Assembly (NCBI RefSeq): GCF_003259185.1
Contig: NZ_QGMP01000001.1
Span: 372,001-436,000, forward strand
DNA from: Isoalcanivorax indicus
Lineage (GTDB): Bacteria; Pseudomonadota; Gammaproteobacteria; Pseudomonadales; Alcanivoracaceae
Direction of reading: 5' to 3'
DNA length: 64,000 nucleotides
In this document: one piece after another, positions 18,093-28,221 of the stretch
Numbering within the stretch: the stretch's first letter is position 1
Layout: each line of letters begins with the position of its first letter
Program-made: the position numbers and the translations under genes
Notes under the pieces: model-generated
The model's input: only the letters and a program-made list of their open reading frames with translations
Told to the model about the DNA's origin: nothing
Databases searched by the model: none

Positions 18093-19634
18093 ATGCTAGC
18101 ACAGCTCCCCCGTACCCCTGATCCGCACTGGTCGCGCCTGGACAGCGCCGATGGCACCCGGGCGCTGGACCGGTATGCCATCGAGCAGGCCGGCATCGCC
18201 GGTGAAACCCTGATGCAACGCGCGGGTGAAGCGGCCTTTGCGCTGCTGCGCCAGCGCTGGCCCGAGGCCCGGCGTCTTCTGATCTGCTGTGGCGGTGGCA
18301 ATAACGGCGGCGACGGCTATGTGGTGGCGGCCCTGGCGCGCCAGGCGGGCCTGTCGCCCATGCTGCTGGCGATGACGCCGCGCGATGCGCTCAAGGGCGA
18401 TGCCCGCACCATGGCTGACCGCGCCGCAGAGGTGCCGCAGGTCAATCTGGCGTCGCTGCCCGCCGCCCTGCGCGGCGCGGACCTGGTGGTGGATGCCCTG
18501 CTCGGTACCGGCGCCGACAAGCCGGTGCGTGAGCCACTGGCGGCGGTGATCGACGCCATCAATGCCAGTGCCCGCCCGGTGCTGGCGCTGGATCTGCCCA
18601 GCGGCCTGCATGCGGACAGTGGTCGTCCCCTGGGTGTGGCGGTGCGCGCCAGCGCCACCATTACCTTTATCGGCGTCAAGCAGGGGTTGCTGACGGGGGC
18701 CGGGCTGGATCATGCCGGTGCGCTCTCGTTCAATCATCTCGGCGTGCCGCTATCGGTGTATCAGCGTGTGCCACCGGCGGCGCTCTGCCCGAACCCCTCC
18801 TGGTTGCCTGCTCTGTTGCCGCCGCGTCTGCGTGCCGGGCACAAGGGGTTGTATGGCCATGTCCTGGTGATCGGTGGCGATCACGGTTACGCCGGGGCCG
18901 CGATGATGGCCGCCCAGGCCGCGCTGCGTTGCGGGGCCGGTCTGGTGTCGGTGGCCACCCGCGCGCAGCATGTGTCGGCCTTCCTGACCCGCCAGCCGGA
19001 GTTGATGGTGCGGGGGGTGGACACCCGTGACGACCTGCAGCCGTTGCTCGACAAGGCCAGCGTCCTGGTGGTGGGGCCCGGCCTGGGTCAGGACAAGTGG
19101 GGGCAAGTGATGCTGGACGCTGCCCTGGCCTCGGGGTTGCCGGCCGTGCTGGATGCCGATGCCATCAACCTGCTGGCCGGGCACAGCGAGCGGCCGCAGC
19201 GTGCCGATCTGGTATGGACCCCGCACCCCGGTGAGGCGGCACGTTTGCTGGGGCAATCCGCTGCCAGCGTGCAACAGGACCGTTTTGCGGCGCTGGACGC
19301 CCTGTGTCAGCACACTGGCGGTACGGTGCTGCTCAAGGGCGTGGGCACCCTGATCAACCATGCCGACGCAAGGCAGCCGCCGGTGCTCATTCGCCAGGGT
19401 AATCCCGGCATGGCCAGTGGCGGCATGGGCGATGTGCTCAGCGGTATCATCGGTGCCCTGCTGGGGCAGGGGCTGAGTCCGCGTGAGGCCGCCGCCGGGG
19501 GCGGCTTGCTGCACGCCCTGGCGGGCGATCAGGTGGCGGCCCGGCAAGGCGAGCGCGGCATGGCGGCGACGGATCTGCTGGCGGAGTTGCCAGCACTGAT
19601 CAACGACCAGACCCACGGGCAGGGTGCAGCATGA
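18093..19634 (+). CDS. nnr: Bifunctional NAD(P)H-hydrate epimerase/dehydratase
   Basis: Nnr repairs hydrated NADH/NADPH. The N-terminal domain (to about residue 225) is the YjeF epimerase with the [13 protein letters not shown] motif. The C-terminal domain is the ADP/ATP-dependent dehydratase, with [15 protein letters not shown] and the signature [16 protein letters not shown]. The product is 513 residues from the ATG at 18093; the frame is open further upstream but overlaps queG promoter space. The stop overlaps the tsaE start (ATGA), beginning the nnr-tsaE-amiB-mutL chain. Confidence 0.95.
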   Translation: MLAQLPRTPDPHWSRLDSADGTRALDRYAIEQAGIAGETLMQRAGEAAFALLRQRWPEARRLLICCGGGNNGGDGYVVAALARQAGLSPMLLAMTPRDALKGDARTMADRAAEVPQVNLASLPAALRGADLVVDALLGTGADKPVREPLAAVIDAINASARPVLALDLPSGLHADSGRPLGVAVRASATITFIGVKQGLLTGAGLDHAGALSFNHLGVPLSVYQRVPPAALCPNPSWLPALLPPRLRAGHKGLYGHVLVIGGDHGYAGAAMMAAQAALRCGAGLVSVATRAQHVSAFLTRQPELMVRGVDTRDDLQPLLDKASVLVVGPGLGQDKWGQVMLDAALASGLPAVLDADAINLLAGHSERPQRADLVWTPHPGEAARLLGQSAASVQQDRFAALDALCQHTGGTVLLKGVGTLINHADARQPPVLIRQGNPGMASGGMGDVLSGIIGALLGQGLSPREAAAGGGLLHALAGDQVAARQGERGMAATDLLAELPALINDQTHGQGAA

Positions 19635-20071
19635 TGTCGACATCAGCGCCGACAGAAGAACAGTATCTGGCCGATGACGCAGCGACCGAAGCACTGGGCG
19701 CTGCACTGGCTCGGGAATTTGCGCGCGGCGGCGTGGTCTTTCTGGAAGGCGACCTCGGTGCGGGCAAGACCACGCTGGTACGTGGCTGGTTGCGCGCACT
19801 GGGGCATTCGGGGGCGGTCAAGAGCCCGACTTACACCATTGTGGAACCCTATGAGCTGGGCGGGCTTGATGTCTATCATTTCGACCTGTATCGCCTGGCC
19901 GATCCGGAGGAGCTGGAATTGATGGGCGTGCGCGATTATTTTGCTCCCGGCAGCCTGTGCCTGGTGGAGTGGCCGCAGCGCGGTGACGGCATGTTGCCGG
20001 TGCCGGATCTGACCGTGCAGTTGCGGGTCGCGTTGCCCGGTCGCCATGCACACCTGATTCGTACAACATGA
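19631..20071 (+). CDS. tsaE: tRNA t6A synthesis ATPase TsaE
   Basis: TsaE is the P-loop ATPase that drives the TsaB-TsaD complex making t6A37 in ANN-decoding tRNAs. The 146-residue sequence has the Walker [11 protein letters not shown] (39-48), [11 protein letters not shown] (TsaE signature) and a GMR/LIEWPQRG-type motif ([12 protein letters not shown]). Start ATG at 19631 overlaps the nnr stop; ATG at 19634 is an equally placed alternative. Confidence 0.95.
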   Translation: MMSTSAPTEEQYLADDAATEALGAALAREFARGGVVFLEGDLGAGKTTLVRGWLRALGHSGAVKSPTYTIVEPYELGGLDVYHFDLYRLADPEELELMGVRDYFAPGSLCLVEWPQRGDGMLPVPDLTVQLRVALPGRHAHLIRTT

Positions 20072-20106
20072 TACAGTCGCCACAGAAAGGTAAAGCAGGA
20101 CGGTTC

Positions 20107-21495
20107 ATGCCAGCGCAGTCGATGACCAGACCGCAAGACAGAGTGCATGCCGGTGCCCTGATGCAGCGTGCCGCGGGTGGACTGTCCCTTGCATTGACCC
20201 TGTTGTTTTCCCTGTTTGCATCGGCCTGGGCCAGTGCCCAGAACATCGAATCCGTGCGTTTGCATCGTGCCCCGGACCACACCCGTATCGTGTTCGACCT
20301 CAAGGGTCCGGTGGATCACAAGATCGACCGCCTGAGCAATCCCGACCGGATCGTCGTTGACCTCACCGACGCCCGGCTGGATTTCGACATGAACAGCCTG
20401 TCGTTGTCGCGCAGCCCCATCAATGGCATTCGGGTGGGGCGCCATGAGGCCATGACCCGCGTGGTGTTCGACCTGAATGACAGCGTCCGCCCGCGCAGTA
20501 ACCTGCTCAAGCCGATCGACCCCCACGGCTGGCGTCTGGTGATCGACCTGTTCGATACCGATCCCGAGCCGGTACGCAGCATGGAAAAGATCGTCGAGCA
20601 GCAGGAAGGTCCGCGCCCCATGATTGTGGCCATCGACCCCGGTCATGGTGGTGAGGACCCTGGCGCCATCGGCCCCGGCGGTGTGCGCGAAAAAGATGTG
20701 GTATTGCAGATAGCCCGGCGCGTCTACCGACTGATGGATGCCGCACCGGGGATACAGCCGGTGCTGGTGCGTGATGGTGATTATTATGTGCCGCTGGCGG
20801 AGCGCCGCCGCATTGCCTCCGAGCAGCATGGTGCGGATGTGTTCATTTCCCTGCATGCGGACGCGTTTACCGACCCGCGTGCCAATGGCGCCTCGGTCTT
20901 TGCGCTGTCAAACCGTGGCGCCACCAGTGCCCGCGCGGCCTATCTGGCGCGCATGGCCAACGATTCGGACCGCGTGGCCGGGGTCTATGAGGAAGAAAAG
21001 GACAATAGCGGCCTGATGGGCGTGCTGGCGGACATGACGCTCAGCGGTTCCATGGCCCACAGCCTGTACATGGGCAAGGAACTGATCGAGGAGATGGGCA
21101 GCTTCACCCGCTTGCACGGCAACCGCAGGCAGGTGGAACAGGCCAACTTTGCGGTGCTGCGCGAACCGAGCATGGTCTCGGTGCTGGTGGAAACCGGCTT
21201 TATTTCCAACCCGGAAGAAGCGCGCAAATTGCAGACCGCCGAGCACCAGGACCGTATCGCGCGCGCCATCCTCAACGGCGTGCGCCGTTATTTTGAACAT
21301 CACCCGGCCCCGGGGAGCTGGTTTGCCGAGCAACGCCGCAATGGCGGCGGCAGTGTGGCCAGTCACCGCATCCAGCCCGGTGAAACCCTGTCTGCCATTG
21401 CCCGCCGTTACAGCGTCACCGAGGCCGCCTTGCGCGATGCCAACAACATCAGTGGTGACCTGATTCGCGTGGGCCAGGAACTGAAGATCCCATGA
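20107..21495 (+). CDS. amiB: N-acetylmuramoyl-L-alanine amidase AmiB
   Basis: AmiB splits septal peptidoglycan by cutting the amide between MurNAc and L-Ala. Order of domains: signal peptide (hydrophobic run ending ASAWASAQ), AMIN domain (about 45-150), zinc amidase_3 domain with [13 protein letters not shown] and ISLHADAF carrying zinc-binding His and [10 protein letters not shown] with the catalytic Glu, then a C-terminal LysM ([20 protein letters not shown]). I chose ATG at 20107, which has AGGA 6 nt upstream; the ATG at 20068 overlaps the tsaE stop but has no visible binding site and would add 13 residues before the signal. The stop overlaps mutL (ATGA). Confidence 0.95.
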   Translation: MPAQSMTRPQDRVHAGALMQRAAGGLSLALTLLFSLFASAWASAQNIESVRLHRAPDHTRIVFDLKGPVDHKIDRLSNPDRIVVDLTDARLDFDMNSLSLSRSPINGIRVGRHEAMTRVVFDLNDSVRPRSNLLKPIDPHGWRLVIDLFDTDPEPVRSMEKIVEQQEGPRPMIVAIDPGHGGEDPGAIGPGGVREKDVVLQIARRVYRLMDAAPGIQPVLVRDGDYYVPLAERRRIASEQHGADVFISLHADAFTDPRANGASVFALSNRGATSARAAYLARMANDSDRVAGVYEEEKDNSGLMGVLADMTLSGSMAHSLYMGKELIEEMGSFTRLHGNRRQVEQANFAVLREPSMVSVLVETGFISNPEEARKLQTAEHQDRIARAILNGVRRYFEHHPAPGSWFAEQRRNGGGSVASHRIQPGETLSAIARRYSVTEAALRDANNISGDLIRVGQELKIP

Positions 21496-23369
21496 CACGT
21501 ATCAATCAGCTCGACCCCCGCCTGGCCAACCAGATTGCCGCCGGGGAGGTGGTCGAGCGGCCCGCGTCCGTTCTGAAAGAACTGCTGGAAAATGCACTGG
21601 ATGCCACCGCCAGCAATATCGTGGTGGATGTCGAGCAAGGTGGTGTGCGTCTGGTACGGGTGCGCGACGATGGGGGCGGTATCGAACGCGATGACCTGCC
21701 TCTGGCGTTGTCACGTCATGCCACCAGCAAGATCCGCGCCGTGGAAGATCTGGAAGCCATTGGCAGTCTGGGTTTTCGCGGTGAAGCGTTGGCGGCCATC
21801 AGTTCGGTGTCTCGCCTGACGCTGACCAGTAACGCGGGCGACAGCGAAGAGGGTGCTGCCTGGCAGGTGCAGGTGGCCGGTCGTGATATGGCTCCGGAGG
21901 TGAGCCCTGCCGCGCATCCGCAGGGCACGACCGTGGAAATGCGCGACCTGTTTTTCAATACGCCGGCACGACGCCGTTTCTTGCGCACTGAAAAAACCGA
22001 GTTCGGCCATCTGGAAGAAGTCTTTCGTCGTATCGCCTTGAGTGAATTCGATACCGGCTTCCGTCTGTCGCATAACCAGAAGCCGGTGCACCAGTTGCCG
22101 CCCGCCAGGGATGCTGCCAGCCGCGCTCAGCGGGTGGCGCGCCTGTGCGGCAGCGCGTTCATGGAACAGGCGGTGGCGGTGGATATGGAAGCGGCGGGTC
22201 TGCGCCTGCATGGCTGGCTCGGCTTGCCGACCTTCTCCCGTGCCCAGGCCGATCTGCAATATTTTTACGTCAATGGCCGGGTGATTCGCGACAAGGTGGT
22301 CAATCATGCCGTGCGGCAGGCCTACCGCGATGTGATGTACCACGGCCGCCACCCGGCCTATGTGCTGTTCCTGGAACTGGACCCGGCGCTGGTGGACGTG
22401 AACGTGCACCCGACCAAGCACGAAGTGCGTTTTCGCGAACAGCGCATGGTGCATGATTTCCTGTTCCGCTCGCTGCACCGCGCCATCGCCGAGATGCGCC
22501 CCGGTGAGGGACCGGTACCGCAGGCGCGCGCTGTTGAGGCGCCACTGGAGGCGGGCGCCGACACCGCTCAGGCACCCCGACAGGGCAATATGATGCTGGC
22601 GCCACCACGTGCCGCGTCACACGCGCCGCAGCAGGACGGCCACGCCCAGTCTCAGGCCTACGCCAGTCTGTTCAGCACCCGTAACGATCTGGAGCGGCAG
22701 GTCAGTGACACGCTGGCGGGCTGGCCTGCAGCGGCGCCCGATCAGGCCGCTGCCAGCCCCCTCCCGGACAGTCGCGATGACGGCATGCCCCCGCTGGGTT
22801 TTGCCCTGGCGCATCTGCACGGCATCTACATTCTTGCCCAGAACGCCGAGGGTCTGGTGCTGGTGGACACCCATGCCGCCCATGAACGCATTACTTACGA
22901 AGGTCTGAAGCGTGCCTGGGGCGAAGCGCGCGTGCGCGCCCAGCCACTGCTGGTGCCGCTCTCCATGGCGGTGTCTACCCGCGAAGCGGATTTTGCCGAA
23001 CACCAGCCCGATACGTTTGCCCGCCTCGGCTTCACCGTGGAGCGTGCCGGCCCGGAAACCCTGGTGGTGCGGGAAATTCCGGCCCTGCTGCGTGGCGCTG
23101 ATGTGGAGGCCCTGGTGCGTGATGTGCTGTCAGACCTGGTGATGCAAGGTAGCAGCGAACGCATCGAACAGCAGATCGACGAACTGCTCTCCAGCATGGC
23201 CTGCCACGGCAGCGTGCGCGCCAACCGGCGCCTGACGGTGGATGAAATGAATGCCCTGCTGCGGGATATGGAAGCCACCGAGCGCAGCGGTCAGTGCAAC
23301 CACGGCCGCCCCACCTGGATGCAGCTGAGTATGAAAGAACTCGACCGTCTTTTTTTACGCGGTCGTTAG
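21492..23369 (+). CDS. mutL: DNA mismatch repair protein MutL
   Basis: MutL couples mismatch recognition by MutS to strand excision. The 625-residue protein has the GHKL ATPase N-terminus (LENALDA at 32-38, DDGGGI, SRHATSK, GFRGEAL) and, after a poor linker, a C-terminal dimerisation domain. The endonuclease-type motif [12 protein letters not shown] begins at Asp459 and fits DxHA(x)2E(x)4E; ACHGSVRA and QCNHGRPT complete the metal site, so nicking activity is expected and MutH not needed. It ends tail-to-tail with an oxidoreductase gene (4-bp overlap), not next to miaA as in most relatives. Confidence 0.97.
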   Translation: MTRINQLDPRLANQIAAGEVVERPASVLKELLENALDATASNIVVDVEQGGVRLVRVRDDGGGIERDDLPLALSRHATSKIRAVEDLEAIGSLGFRGEALAAISSVSRLTLTSNAGDSEEGAAWQVQVAGRDMAPEVSPAAHPQGTTVEMRDLFFNTPARRRFLRTEKTEFGHLEEVFRRIALSEFDTGFRLSHNQKPVHQLPPARDAASRAQRVARLCGSAFMEQAVAVDMEAAGLRLHGWLGLPTFSRAQADLQYFYVNGRVIRDKVVNHAVRQAYRDVMYHGRHPAYVLFLELDPALVDVNVHPTKHEVRFREQRMVHDFLFRSLHRAIAEMRPGEGPVPQARAVEAPLEAGADTAQAPRQGNMMLAPPRAASHAPQQDGHAQSQAYASLFSTRNDLERQVSDTLAGWPAAAPDQAAASPLPDSRDDGMPPLGFALAHLHGIYILAQNAEGLVLVDTHAAHERITYEGLKRAWGEARVRAQPLLVPLSMAVSTREADFAEHQPDTFARLGFTVERAGPETLVVREIPALLRGADVEALVRDVLSDLVMQGSSERIEQQIDELLSSMACHGSVRANRRLTVDEMNALLRDMEATERSGQCNHGRPTWMQLSMKELDRLFLRGR

Positions 23370-24343
23370 GTGCCCCGGGTGGGCGTATCGCTGCCCACCT
23401 GAACAACGATCTTCCCTCTGGCCCGCCCGCTTTTGCTGTGCTGGTAGGCGGCGTCCAGATTCTCCATCGGGTACAGGCTGTCGATGACCGGCGTGATCCG
23501 GCCTGCCTCGATCCACTGGGTCAGCGTTTCCAGATCGTGTGTCCAGGACTCCACGATAACCAGCTTGGCCTGCACGCCCCGGCGTAGCAGTTTGCGGCGG
23601 GCGACGTTCAGGTAGGCGTGCAGATAACCGCCCGTGGTGACAAAGATGCCATCCGGCTTCAGCAGCGAGGCGCAGGTGTCGGGGCTTTCGTGTGATGTGG
23701 CATCGAACACCACATCGAAGTCGTCGTCGCGGCGCAGGTAGTCCTCGGCGGTGTAGTCGATCACGGCGTCTGCGCCGAGTTGACGCACCAGTTCGAGGTT
23801 GCGATGGCTGCATACGCCAGTGACTTCTGCGCCCAGCGCTTTGCCAATCTGTATGGCGAAGGTGCCGACGCCGCCCGAGGCGCCAATGATCAGCAGCCGC
23901 GTGCCGCTGCCCACCCCGGCCTTGCGGAAGGCCTGCAAGGCGGTCTGGGCGGCCAGTGGCACCGCAGCGGCCTGTTCGTGGCTCAGGTTGGCGGGCTTGT
24001 GCGCCACACGGCGCTGGTCAATCACCGCGAACTCGGCACAGGCATTGGTGCGCAGGCGCATGTCCATGCCGTAGACGGCGTCACCGACCTTGAAGCCGGT
24101 CACGGCCCGGCCTTTGTCCACGACAATGCCGCTCAGGTCATCGCCGAACAGGTGGGTGCGCAACGCACCGCCCAGCCGTGGCACAACGGCGGCAATGTTG
24201 CGGTTGAGTTTCCAGTCCTTCGGGTTGACGGAGGACGCCTGCACGGCCACCAGCAGATCATTGCGGCCAGGCCGGGGGCGCGCGACATCACCGATCACCA
24301 GCGGGGCGCGGGGCCCGAGCCCGGACGTGACAATGGCTTTCAT
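23366..24343 (-). CDS. Zinc-independent MDR oxidoreductase (quinone reductase-like)
   Basis: This medium-chain dehydrogenase of 325 residues has a GroES-like N-terminal domain with [13 protein letters not shown] and [12 protein letters not shown], then a Rossmann domain with [25 protein letters not shown] (NADPH site). The structural and catalytic zinc cysteines of alcohol dehydrogenases are absent, which favours the quinone reductase or enoyl reductase branch. It is convergent with mutL, overlapping its stop by 4 bp, and marks the left edge of the insertion between mutL and miaA. Substrate unknown. Confidence 0.85.
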   Translation of the reverse strand: MKAIVTSGLGPRAPLVIGDVARPRPGRNDLLVAVQASSVNPKDWKLNRNIAAVVPRLGGALRTHLFGDDLSGIVVDKGRAVTGFKVGDAVYGMDMRLRTNACAEFAVIDQRRVAHKPANLSHEQAAAVPLAAQTALQAFRKAGVGSGTRLLIIGASGGVGTFAIQIGKALGAEVTGVCSHRNLELVRQLGADAVIDYTAEDYLRRDDDFDVVFDATSHESPDTCASLLKPDGIFVTTGGYLHAYLNVARRKLLRRGVQAKLVIVESWTHDLETLTQWIEAGRITPVIDSLYPMENLDAAYQHSKSGRARGKIVVQVGSDTPTRGT

Positions 24344-24464
24344 GGCCAGCTCCTGACGTGCAGCGGGTCAACAGACCCTTCGAGCGACATCATGGCGCAA
24401 GGGGGCAGGGCATGTCGATCAGCGCGTCGCGGTCATGGGCCGGAGCAGGCCGATCTGTGTCCGG

Positions 24465-25592
24465 TCATGAGGGGCTGAACTGTTTTCCCGGTGGCAGGGC
24501 ATAGCGGAAAATCTTTCGCCATACGCTGAACAGTTGCGCACCCAGAGGGCGAGCGTTGTAGCGAATCCCGTAGCGCGCACACAGGGCGCGGATTTCCGGG
24601 GCAATCTCCTGGTAGCGTCGGCTCGGCATCGAGGGGAACAGGTGGTGCTCGATCTGGCAGCTCAGGTGGCCGCTCATCAGATGCATCCACGGCCCGCACT
24701 CGATATTGGCGGAACCCAGAATCTGGCGGATATACCAGCCCGACTTGTCTTCGTCTTCGATGTCGGCTTCCTCGAAATCCTCGACGTCATCGGCGAAGTG
24801 CCCACAGAAGATCACGGCATAGGCCCACAGGTTGCGAATCAGGTTGGCGCCCATGTTGGCCAGGAAGACCTGAAGGAACCAGGGGCCAGCCAGCAGCGGG
24901 AAAAGCAGATAGTCCGTGCCCAGTGACCTGGCAATCTTGTTTCTCAGTGCGTGCAGCTTGTGCCGGATCGACGCTTTACTGCGTCGGCCGGCGCGCCAGT
25001 CTGCCAGTTCGTCGTCATGGATGGCGACGCCCCAGTTGAAGAACAGCGCCATCATCAGGTTGGTCACTGGCTGAAACAGATGCGAGCGTTTCCAGGGCTG
25101 CCGTGCACTGACCCGCAATGCCTCATAGCCGAAATCACGGTCGCGACCGATCACGTTGGTCCATTTGTGGTGGATCATGTTGTGGGAGCGCTGCCACTGG
25201 CGTGCCGGGCAGACGCCGCCCCATTCCCAGGTGCTGGAATGAATTTTCGGGTCGCCGAGCCAGTTCCATTGCCCATGCAGTACGTTGTGGCCAATTTCCA
25301 TGTTGTCGAGGATCTTGGCCAGGCCGAGGACGATAGCGCCGACGAAAAAGAAGGCGGGATGAAGAATGCCAGCGAAGATGAGCAGGCGCCCGGAGATTTC
25401 GGCTGCGCGGTGCGCGGCCAGCAGTCGGCGGAAGTAGCGCGCGTCCTGTTCGCCCAGGTCGCTCATGACCCGATGGCCGATACGCTTCACTTCGGCGCCG
25501 AAGGACTGGATTTGTGCTTCCGAAAGGTGGCGTGCCCCGGCGACGCGGCGTAGCCCGCGGTTGCGCTTCTGGCCTGTAGCTGTCGTGTCCAC
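24465..25592 (-). CDS. Second membrane fatty acyl desaturase (DesB paralogue)
   Basis: The 375-residue product is clearly paralogous to DesB at 15800-16945: the histidine clusters HNVLH, HNMIHH and QIEHH occur in the same order and spacing, and the segments MEIGHNVLHGQ, LFQPVTNLMMALFFNWGVAI and HLSCQIEHHLFPS align directly. It has an acidic insert (DVEDFEEADIEDEDKSG) absent from DesB. No reductase or ferredoxin gene is adjacent, so electrons must come from elsewhere, perhaps DesC. I chose GTG at 25592 because GGGAG lies 6 nt upstream; the frame extends to an ATG at 25673 without a binding site. Confidence 0.9.
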   Translation of the reverse strand: MDTTATGQKRNRGLRRVAGARHLSEAQIQSFGAEVKRIGHRVMSDLGEQDARYFRRLLAAHRAAEISGRLLIFAGILHPAFFFVGAIVLGLAKILDNMEIGHNVLHGQWNWLGDPKIHSSTWEWGGVCPARQWQRSHNMIHHKWTNVIGRDRDFGYEALRVSARQPWKRSHLFQPVTNLMMALFFNWGVAIHDDELADWRAGRRSKASIRHKLHALRNKIARSLGTDYLLFPLLAGPWFLQVFLANMGANLIRNLWAYAVIFCGHFADDVEDFEEADIEDEDKSGWYIRQILGSANIECGPWMHLMSGHLSCQIEHHLFPSMPSRRYQEIAPEIRALCARYGIRYNARPLGAQLFSVWRKIFRYALPPGKQFSPS

Positions 25593-25868
25593 CCTGTACT
25601 CCCTGATTCGCTGATGGGTGGGTCGGAGACTACCGGCCCACCGAAGGGAGAGTGAATCAGGCGTCTGCACCATTCCATTGTCAAAACAGGACGTGGGTGA
25701 TTGAGCATGGCGCGATGTGCCAACTGGCGGGGCGTTTCAGGCGTTATGGCCCTCGCTGGACCGGTTGCTGACCTGGAGCCAGCCGCCCATCTTTTGCTGA
25801 TGATCGAACCGTTTTCGGGGTAATGTTGATGGCAGGCTGATGTGGCGATGTGACAAGAGACAGCACTG

Positions 25869-26333
25869 ATGACGAGACGGTATTCCATCAAGCCGCTGGG
25901 TGCGGATGATCTGATCCTGATGGGCGACATGCTGGGGTTGTTTGGCAAGGCGTTCGGACAGCCGGACGTCTACGATGAAAAACGTCCTGATGCGGCCTAT
26001 CTGCGGCGGTTGCTCGGCAGCGACACTTTTGTGGCGCTGGTGGCCGAGCAGGACGGGGTCGTGGTGGGCGGCCTGGCGGCCTATGAACTGGTCAAGTTCG
26101 AGCAGGCGCGTAGCGAGATGTATATCTATGATCTCGCTGTAGACGAGTCCTGCCGGCGCCTCGGCATTGCTACAGCTTTGATTGAAGCGTTAAAGGGTAT
26201 TGCCGCAGATCGCGGTGCCTGGGTTATCTATGTGCAGGCCGATACCGGGCCCGAAGATGAAGCGGCGATAGCCCTTTATTCAAGGTTGGGTGTGCGTGAG
26301 GAGGTGTTGCACTTCGATATTCCTGTGTCATGA
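25869..26333 (+). CDS. GNAT acetyltransferase of the AAC(3)-I type
   Basis: This 154-residue GNAT protein closely matches the pattern of AAC(3)-I aminoglycoside 3-N-acetyltransferases: FGKAFGQPDVY, LVKFEQARSEMYIYDLAVDE, CRRLGIATALIEALK (acetyl-CoA loop), VIYVQADTGPEDEAAIALYSRLG and REEVLHFDI line up with the acquired gentamicin/astromicin enzymes as I remember them. It could acetylate aminoglycosides or a natural amine. There is no integron attC, transposase or resistance partner near it, so it appears to be a resident chromosomal gene. ATG at 25869. It is convergent with the SLH lipoprotein gene across a hairpin. Confidence 0.8.
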   Translation: MTRRYSIKPLGADDLILMGDMLGLFGKAFGQPDVYDEKRPDAAYLRRLLGSDTFVALVAEQDGVVVGGLAAYELVKFEQARSEMYIYDLAVDESCRRLGIATALIEALKGIAADRGAWVIYVQADTGPEDEAAIALYSRLGVREEVLHFDIPVS

Positions 26334-26336
26334 GGT

Positions 26337-26367
26337 GGCCCCGGCGGTTGCTTCCGCCGGGGCCTTT
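26337..26367. terminator. Terminator hairpin between acetyltransferase and SLH lipoprotein genes
   Basis: GGCCCCGGCGG and CCGCCGGGGCC form an 11-bp perfect stem with a 6-nt loop, followed by TTT on the plus strand. It sits between two convergent genes. Confidence 0.6.
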
Positions 26368-26377
26368 GGTGATGGCG

Positions 26378-28189
26378 TCAGTCCTCGCTGAGCAGCAGTG
26401 CGCAGCTGGCATTGTCGCCTTGGGCATGGTTGCCCAGGGACAGCCATTCGCTGGCCACCGGCAGCAGCGCGATGTCCCAGGCATCAAGGCTGCCGGTCAG
26501 GTCGAAGCCGATGCTGGTCAGGTTGTTGCTTTCCCCTTGCCCCGACGCTACCTGCGCCCAGTCGAGCTGTAGTACCTGGTGGTATGGTGCGCCCGGCAGC
26601 AGGTTCAGGTTCAGTAGCAGACTGTTGTCATTGAGTCGGCTCCACTGGCCGGATACGTACAGCGGGTCGCCGAACAACTGTTGCTGGGGCAGGGTGCCCA
26701 CTTCTTCGTAACGCAAGCAAGCTTGCAACGTGCCGCCATCGAGCGGCGCGCCGCCGGAGGCCGGGATCAGACGGAGCTGCACGCGACCGTTGCCTTTGGC
26801 GGGGTCGTCGTATCGGATATCGATGACGTGGCTGCTCAACCCGACCAGCGTGGCGTCGAAGAAGTCCTTGTCGAGCAGAAAGTCGCCCAGCGACGTGTTT
26901 TCCAGGTCGCGATCCAGATCGTTGAGGAAGGCAGCCAGGCGAGCCAGATTGATGGTCTGGTTGTTGTTCTCGGCTTCCTCTGCCAGTGCGATCAGGCTTT
27001 CAAGTAGCACATCGAACTCAGCGCTGGTAAAACTGTTGTTCAGGTCTTCGTCGTCTTTCAGTGCATTGATCAGCCACTGTGAGAGCCTGGACAGCGGGTT
27101 GTTGACCTGTGGATCCGGATCAGAAAAGAGGTCCTGATTAACGAAGAAGCTGGCTTCGATCAGTTGACTGCGCGTTGCTGCCGAGGTGGTGTCAGTGTTG
27201 GGTGGCATCAGGCCCAGCTCGATGGCTGCACTCAAGTACTCGCTGGCCCATTGTGCGATATCGTTCGGGTCAGTGGGCGTGACGCCACCGAGGGTCCTGG
27301 TGAGCAGGATGGCCATCTCTTCGAGCGATATGGATTTGTTGGGCGGAAATTTTCCGTCCGTCTGTTCCGCCAGCTTGCCGGCCTTGAAATCAGCGAGATA
27401 ACCGGCAGACCATAGGTCGCCGCTGATGTCGGGGAAGCTGCCTTGGCTGGGGGGGTCGGTTGGCAGCTTCAGGATTGCTGCCAGAATCTTGCTGACTTCG
27501 GCGCGGGTCAGCTTGTCGTCGAGCTCTTTGCTGTCGTCCAGGCCGGTGAAGATGCCTTGCGCAACCAGGGCGTCGAATTTCGCCTGGGCACTGAGCTCGC
27601 TGTCTGACATGGAGCGTCCCATGGGGACCAGCATGAAGGGCGCTACATTCTCGATATGCACCTGGTAGAAAGCGTCGATGATGCCGTAAAGGATGTCGAG
27701 ACTGTCTTCGCTGTCGGCGATGGCGGAGACCATGGCCAGCGCGCCATCCAGGTCCAGGGTGCGGCCGCGCAGGGCATCTACCTGAACATGATAGCGATAC
27801 ACGCTGTCGTTCTGTTGGCCGGTCACCATGTCGACGCCGCCATAATAGAACACCGTGACCTCGTCGGGCAGGTTGTCCAGCGAGGGCAGGCGCAGGCAGT
27901 GCTGGCGATGCAGGGGATTATCGCTGCGGCAATAATTGATCCGTGTGATCGGGTTGTAGCCGAAGAAGCCCTGGCTGTCGGTATAACCGATGGGCTCGTC
28001 ATCGTCGTGGCTGTCGGAGCCGTTCATGTCGACGAAAATCGTGGCGCCTGCCAGGCCGCCATTGATGGTGATGCGCCCCTCGGTGCCCGATGCGCCCTGA
28101 CGTGAACCGTCCTGGCTGCTGGTGCCACCGCAAGCCGCCAGCGTGACGGCGGCGAGCGAGATCAGTGGCCATTTTATGCTGTTCATCAT
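26378..28189 (-). CDS. Lipoprotein with S-layer-homology-like repeats
   Basis: The 603-residue product has a lipoprotein signal (LAAC, Cys20) and a Ser/Gly linker. A region around residues 40-180 resembles a carbohydrate- or peptide-binding sandwich with a calcium-loop-like DMNGSDSHDDDE. At about 203-350 there are two to three SLH-like repeats: KFDALVAQGIFTG..LTRAEVSKIL, then SFPDI..W..GYLADFKAGKL..FPPNKSISLEEMAILL. The C-terminal part is probably beta-rich. SLH repeats usually bind cell-wall polymers in Gram-positives and a few deep-branching Gram-negatives. ATG at 28189 follows AAGGGGGGCAAC. The upstream beta-barrel gene ends 32 bp before this start, suggesting one operon. Function unknown. 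Confidence 0.75.
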   Translation of the reverse strand: MMNSIKWPLISLAAVTLAACGGTSSQDGSRQGASGTEGRITINGGLAGATIFVDMNGSDSHDDDEPIGYTDSQGFFGYNPITRINYCRSDNPLHRQHCLRLPSLDNLPDEVTVFYYGGVDMVTGQQNDSVYRYHVQVDALRGRTLDLDGALAMVSAIADSEDSLDILYGIIDAFYQVHIENVAPFMLVPMGRSMSDSELSAQAKFDALVAQGIFTGLDDSKELDDKLTRAEVSKILAAILKLPTDPPSQGSFPDISGDLWSAGYLADFKAGKLAEQTDGKFPPNKSISLEEMAILLTRTLGGVTPTDPNDIAQWASEYLSAAIELGLMPPNTDTTSAATRSQLIEASFFVNQDLFSDPDPQVNNPLSRLSQWLINALKDDEDLNNSFTSAEFDVLLESLIALAEEAENNNQTINLARLAAFLNDLDRDLENTSLGDFLLDKDFFDATLVGLSSHVIDIRYDDPAKGNGRVQLRLIPASGGAPLDGGTLQACLRYEEVGTLPQQQLFGDPLYVSGQWSRLNDNSLLLNLNLLPGAPYHQVLQLDWAQVASGQGESNNLTSIGFDLTGSLDAWDIALLPVASEWLSLGNHAQGDNASCALLLSED

Positions 28190-28221
28190 GTTGCCCCCCT
28201 TGCTCAAATTTTTGGTGTTGC

